Positions 34,662 to 38,004 of a stretch of 38,004 nucleotides of DNA are shown piece by piece (within the stretch, counting starts at the first letter, position 1; the number at the start of each line of letters is the position of its first letter). A program made the position numbers and the translations under genes. The notes beneath the pieces are model-generated. The model was not told the origin of the DNA. It worked only from the letters and a program-made list of their open reading frames with translations, and did no database searches. The stretch comes from an uncultured Bacteroidales bacterium (lineage in GTDB: Bacteria; Bacteroidota; Bacteroidia; Bacteroidales; UBA932), in the NCBI GenBank assembly GCA_946406095.1, contig CAMJJO010000002.1, positions 1 through 38,004 on the forward strand, given 5' to 3'.

Positions 34662-35581
34662 GAGTTGACCAGATTGTGCCAGACTGCATACAGTCCGCCT
34701 GCGACGGACGTGACCGGCGTCATATATGAAAGGCCCAGCCAGATGATGAATCCCGTATTCTTCTGCCCCAGGGCCTGGCCTGCAGTGATCGATTCCACAC
34801 GCCCGTAGCCTTTAGCCACCTTCCTGCCCAACCAGAACTGGAAAAAGCAGCAAATGAGGGATACCACGGCGATGCCGAAAACAACCAGCACGCCGATTCC
34901 GCTGTTTACAAGTGCTCCAGTGGCAAGCGACAGTGCCAGGGTCAGCCCCACGGACCAGACATAGAAAGCCCAGCCGGCGTACCTGGCAAGCCAGCGCTGG
35001 AGCCCCGGAAGCAGATAACGTATCAGCCAGGCCAGCACGCAAGGCAGCACCAGAATCGAGAAAACCCTTTTGATGATGGCCCAGAACGATGCCAGAAAAC
35101 TCATCTCCACACCCGGATGCACCATCGGGATCATCAACGGGATCAACAGTGAGGCCAAAGTGTCGGAAAGCACCGTGTATGTCATTATGCCCGGAAGGCT
35201 CCCTCCTATCTTGGAAGTGATGACCCCCGCAGCAGCAGCCGTAGGACAGATGAAGCACAACATCGCGCACTCCATCAAGATGCGCCCTCCCCCATGAGCC
35301 ACGCTCATCGCCATAAAAGCGAAAACCGCAAAGAGCGTTGCCTGGACGGCAATAAGCTCGAAATGCCATTTATGGAATCTGAGGTCGGTGGGGGCGACTG
35401 TGTTGAGCTGCAGGAAAAGCATTATGCTCACAAGGATGGGCTGCAGCTTTCTCGCCACCGCCATATAGCCCTCCTCACTGAAAGAAGGTACGTAATGCAG
35501 TATAAGGTAGATTGCCGCACCTGCCGTCATGGCCAACGGCAGCATCCAGTTCTTTAAAAAAGTTCTCTCTTTCTCCAGCAT
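34634..35581 (-). CDS. BASS-family (bile acid:sodium symporter-like) inner-membrane transporter
   Basis: A 315-residue protein with about nine to ten hydrophobic helices. The start is the ATG at 35581; a TTG directly before it is not needed. ICPTAAAAGVITSKIGGSLPG and the later TAGQALGQKNTGF (GQKN at 272-275) resemble the two crossover motifs of the SLC10/BASS fold, and YAVWHNLVNSW near the end is also typical. Family members move bile acids, pantothenate, pyruvate, sulfonates or other organic anions with sodium. It is the first gene of a four-gene overlapping run with a TonB receptor, DUF4249 lipoprotein and MG2-like protein. It may therefore carry their ligand across the inner membrane (inference). 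The substrate is not known. Confidence 0.78.
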   Translation of the reverse strand: MLEKERTFLKNWMLPLAMTAGAAIYLILHYVPSFSEEGYMAVARKLQPILVSIMLFLQLNTVAPTDLRFHKWHFELIAVQATLFAVFAFMAMSVAHGGGRILMECAMLCFICPTAAAAGVITSKIGGSLPGIMTYTVLSDTLASLLIPLMIPMVHPGVEMSFLASFWAIIKRVFSILVLPCVLAWLIRYLLPGLQRWLARYAGWAFYVWSVGLTLALSLATGALVNSGIGVLVVFGIAVVSLICCFFQFWLGRKVAKGYGRVESITAGQALGQKNTGFIIWLGLSYMTPVTSVAGGLYAVWHNLVNSWELYQKRK

Positions 35582-35589
35582 CAATGATA

Positions 35590-35597
35590 CAAAAATA
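35590..35597 (-). promoter_or_regulatory. -7 element of the symporter operon
   Basis: On the minus strand TATTTTTG matches TAnnTTTG and lies only 8 bases before the ATG at 35581, so the leader would be a few bases at most. No -33 TTTG is seen at the usual distance. Confidence 0.45.
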
Positions 35598-35626
35598 AAA
35601 CATTTTCGTCATTTCTTGGAATTATA

Positions 35627-35657
35627 TTTGCATAACAAAAAAAAGTCATTACCTTTG
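35627..35657 (+). promoter_or_regulatory. Promoter of the last outer-membrane protein gene
   Basis: TTTG at 35627-35630, a 19-base spacer, then TACCTTTG at 35650-35657, an exact Bacteroidetes promoter. The TTTG is itself part of a second TATATTTG (35623-35630), which could act as an alternative -7 element. The start codon is 38 bases downstream. Confidence 0.75.
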
Positions 35658-35695
35658 CAGTGTGATAGTAAACTAATACACTATCCGGACAGATT

Positions 35696-38004
35696 ATGGT
35701 TAAGAAGTTAGTTATCATCTCGATCCTTGCCCTGACGGGCATATTTGCATCTGCCCAGAACATAGTCAGCGGCAGAATCATCGATGCTCTCACCAACGCC
35801 CCGGAACCCGGAGCCGTCGTGCAGCTTTTCACCGGCGCTTCGGCCGAGAACAACAATATGAAAGGATATGCCCTCAGCGACTCGCTCGGCGTCTTTTCCA
35901 TACCTTATAAGAATATAGCATCCGGCACCGAGTGCACAGTGCTCGTCGTCAATATGGGGCGGAAGAGCGAGCAACGTTCTTTCCGCATCCAGAGCGGCAC
36001 CTTCGATCTGGGAACAATAGGATTGGAAGATGACGTCCAGGCCATCCAGAGCGCCAAGGTGTCTGCCGCGAAACCGCTCATCAAGATGGACGCGGACAAG
36101 ATCGCCTACGATGTGGAGAGCGACGCCGATTCCAAGGCCACGACAGTGCTGGAAATGCTCCGCAAGGTGCCTATGGTGACGGTGGATGGCCAGGATAATA
36201 TCACCGTGAACGGCAGCAGCAATTTCAAGGTCTATGTGGATGGCAAGCCCAACCAGATGCTCAGTTCCAATCCCTCCAAGATATTCAAGGTTATGCCGGC
36301 ATCTTCGGTCAAAGGCATTGAAGTTATAACGAATCCCGGCGCCAAGTATGATGCGGAAGGCACCGGCGGAGTGCTCAACCTTATCACCGCACGCACCGAG
36401 AGCGGTTCCAGCGCCATTCCGGACGGGGCCAACGGCAGCATCAGCGCAGGCGCAGACACACAGGGAGGCTATGACGGCGGTCTGTTTTTCAATGCGAAGA
36501 AAGGCAAACTGACAGTGGGTGGAAACGCTTATGCCGGTGTGCAGCAGCAGAAAGGCAGTTACCAGGAGTCTACCCAGCATCTGCTTGAATCGGGAATCGA
36601 CCAGACAACCGGCGGCGATGTCGCCAAGCAGAGGAGTCCCTATCTCTTCGGGGATTTCAATGCCAGCTATGAGTTGGATACCCTCAACCTCTTTTCCGCA
36701 TCCCTCGGCATCGAGAGCTGGTCTTATATGCAGGACGCTACCGGATTCGGCCGTGCGGTGATGGGCTCCGTCCCTCTATACAGTTACGGAGGATACAGCT
36801 ACGCCAGCGGCGGATCGGCCGGAATCAACGCCAGTTTCGACTGGCAGCACAACTCAAAGAAGAACAAGGAACGCATGACCACCCTTTCCTACCGTTTTTC
36901 GAACGATCCCGAAAAGGAATATGTGGAAAGGACTTATGAAGACGTGGTCGGCACGACCCTCAACGACCTTAAGATAGACGGGCGCAACGTTTCGCAGGAG
37001 CACACCTTCCAGGCAGACTTCACCACCCCCATCGCAAAGGGGCAGACCGTCAGCAGCGGAGTCAAATACATCTACCGCAACAACTTCTCCAACGATGAGT
37101 ATTACCTGAATCTCGGCAGCGGTTATGTGCTTCAGCCTACAAACGACTCGGAGTACCATCATCACAACAACATCGCCGCCGTCTATGCCGAGTATGCCGG
37201 TTCTTTCGGGAAATTCTCTTTGAAAAGCGGCCTTCGCTATGAGTACACCTTCCTCGATGTTCAATACGCCGATGGCACCTCATACAACGGCAAATACGAC
37301 AACCTTGTGCCCAACCTCAGCCTGCAGTACAATCTGGGTATGACTTCCAATGTCGGGCTCACCTACAACATGCGCATCCACCGTCCCGGCATCAGCTACC
37401 TGAATCCTTTCATTATGCGCTCCTCGACCGACCGGATTTCATATGGCAATCCGGATATCGACCCCGAGAAGACACACAGCTTCGCGCTCAAATACAACTT
37501 CTTCTCCCCTGTCATAATGCTCAACGCCGGGCTTTCGTACCGCTTCGGGCAGGGAGGAATCGCAAGCTACCAGAAGTTTGCACCGGATCCCGAAGATCCC
37601 GCGGCAATGATCCTGCACAACACCTACGGAAACATTGTGGACAACCGCACATTCGGCTTTAATTATTTCTTCAACATCAACCCTGCAAAAGATACCAGAA
37701 TCTATTCCAGCGCCAATTTGGGCTATAATGTCATTTCCAGTTCGGTGCTTGACCAGAAGAACAGCGGTTGGAACGGGCACGTCATGCTGGGCGCACAGCA
37801 GACCATTTTCTGGGATATGAGGCTCAGCGCCAATCTGTTTGCAAACACAAAGAACTATTCCCTCCAGGGTTGGAACAGCGGATTCAGTGGCGTTGCATTG
37901 GGGCTCACCAAGAGTTTCTTCGAAGAAAAGCTGAATGTTTCCGTGCAGGGATTCACCAACCTCAAAGGAGGCGCCAAGGCCAAATTCGAGCAATACTCCG
38001 AGGG
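35696..38004 (+). CDS. Outer-membrane beta-barrel (TonB-receptor-like, OMP_b-brl_3 type), 3' end missing
   Basis: About 769 codons, running off the right edge without a stop. The start is the ATG at 35696. Residues 1-20 are a signal peptide (MVKKLVIISILALTGIFASA). A carboxypeptidase-regulatory-like domain follows (NIVSGRIIDALTNAPEPGAV). A plug-like region is at about 130-240, with DADSKATTVLEMLRKVPMV, VDGQDNITVNGSS, VYVDGKPNQML and IEVITNPGAKYDAEGTGGV; this set is typical of Bacteroidetes receptors of the PF14905 outer-membrane barrel type. The rest is barrel, with a RPGISYLNPF motif and SYGNPDIDPEKTHSF. It is transcribed divergently from the symporter operon from its own promoter. The ligand is unknown. 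Confidence 0.88.
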   Translation, partial: MVKKLVIISILALTGIFASAQNIVSGRIIDALTNAPEPGAVVQLFTGASAENNNMKGYALSDSLGVFSIPYKNIASGTECTVLVVNMGRKSEQRSFRIQSGTFDLGTIGLEDDVQAIQSAKVSAAKPLIKMDADKIAYDVESDADSKATTVLEMLRKVPMVTVDGQDNITVNGSSNFKVYVDGKPNQMLSSNPSKIFKVMPASSVKGIEVITNPGAKYDAEGTGGVLNLITARTESGSSAIPDGANGSISAGADTQGGYDGGLFFNAKKGKLTVGGNAYAGVQQQKGSYQESTQHLLESGIDQTTGGDVAKQRSPYLFGDFNASYELDTLNLFSASLGIESWSYMQDATGFGRAVMGSVPLYSYGGYSYASGGSAGINASFDWQHNSKKNKERMTTLSYRFSNDPEKEYVERTYEDVVGTTLNDLKIDGRNVSQEHTFQADFTTPIAKGQTVSSGVKYIYRNNFSNDEYYLNLGSGYVLQPTNDSEYHHHNNIAAVYAEYAGSFGKFSLKSGLRYEYTFLDVQYADGTSYNGKYDNLVPNLSLQYNLGMTSNVGLTYNMRIHRPGISYLNPFIMRSSTDRISYGNPDIDPEKTHSFALKYNFFSPVIMLNAGLSYRFGQGGIASYQKFAPDPEDPAAMILHNTYGNIVDNRTFGFNYFFNINPAKDTRIYSSANLGYNVISSSVLDQKNSGWNGHVMLGAQQTIFWDMRLSANLFANTKNYSLQGWNSGFSGVALGLTKSFFEEKLNVSVQGFTNLKGGAKAKFEQYSE

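Noticed and set aside
1..38004. Mobile elements, CRISPR arrays, phage genes or toxin-antitoxin modules
   Set aside because: No transposase, integrase, regularly spaced repeats, structural phage proteins or small paired toxin/antitoxin genes could be recognised; gene order looks chromosomal.

Overview
This window looks like chromosomal DNA from a GC-rich, host-associated member of the Bacteroidales; I cannot fix the genus. The lineage call rests on several things seen together. Promoters follow the Bacteroidetes -33 TTTG / -7 TAnnTTTG pattern, most clearly before the tRNAs, rfbB and the last gene. Outer-membrane genes are of Bacteroidetes type: TonB receptors with carboxypeptidase-like N-terminal domains, DUF4876, DUF4249 and DUF6850-like partners, and an S46 peptidase. 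Shine-Dalgarno sequences are essentially absent. An anaerobic life is suggested by aspartate ammonia-lyase (fumarate supply) and the anaerobic glycerol-3-phosphate dehydrogenase GlpABC.

Layout from left to right. Positions 1-9023: a divergent pair around a near-perfect Fur-box core. On the left is the start of an S46-like secreted peptidase. On the right is a four-gene envelope operon: TonB receptor, DUF4876 lipoprotein, DUF6850-like barrel and M16 zinc protease. An M28-like protein that lacks most of its metal ligands converges on this operon. Positions 9956-17992: a TPR protein overlapping a YycJ/WalJ-like metallo-beta-lactamase-fold hydrolase, then an ABC exporter, a VanZ-like protein and a large amidase/golvesin/Fn3 protein. 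Positions 18001-24499: aspA, a short mannose-1-phosphate guanylyltransferase, a HAD phosphatase, two tRNA-Lys genes with promoter and terminator, nadE, and a FabZ-like dehydratase with an acyl-ACP thioesterase. Positions 24496-28883 (minus strand): rfbB-glpA-glpB-glpC as one overlapping unit, with GlpB strongly shortened. Positions 28934-35581 (minus strand): BASS-family symporter, TonB receptor with an extra N-terminal domain, DUF4249 lipoprotein, and an MG2-like protein with a TonB-plug-like tail, all overlapping. Positions 35696-38004: start of another outer-membrane beta-barrel protein, cut by the window end.

The two most promising candidates for undescribed systems are the envelope operons. 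The first (273-9023) combines a TonB receptor, surface lipoprotein, second barrel and periplasmic M16 protease behind a Fur-like operator. That parts list recalls the Fus ferredoxin-piracy system of Pectobacterium, but in a Bacteroidetes format. The second (28934-35581) places an inner-membrane BASS symporter directly before an outer-membrane TonB/DUF4249/MG2 set, which could form a complete two-membrane import route for one unknown substrate.

The DNA is very compact. No gene-free stretch exceeds about 115 bases, many consecutive genes overlap, and three of four convergent junctions have abutting or overlapping stop codons with no room for a terminator. I see no mobile element, CRISPR array, rRNA or long repeat.
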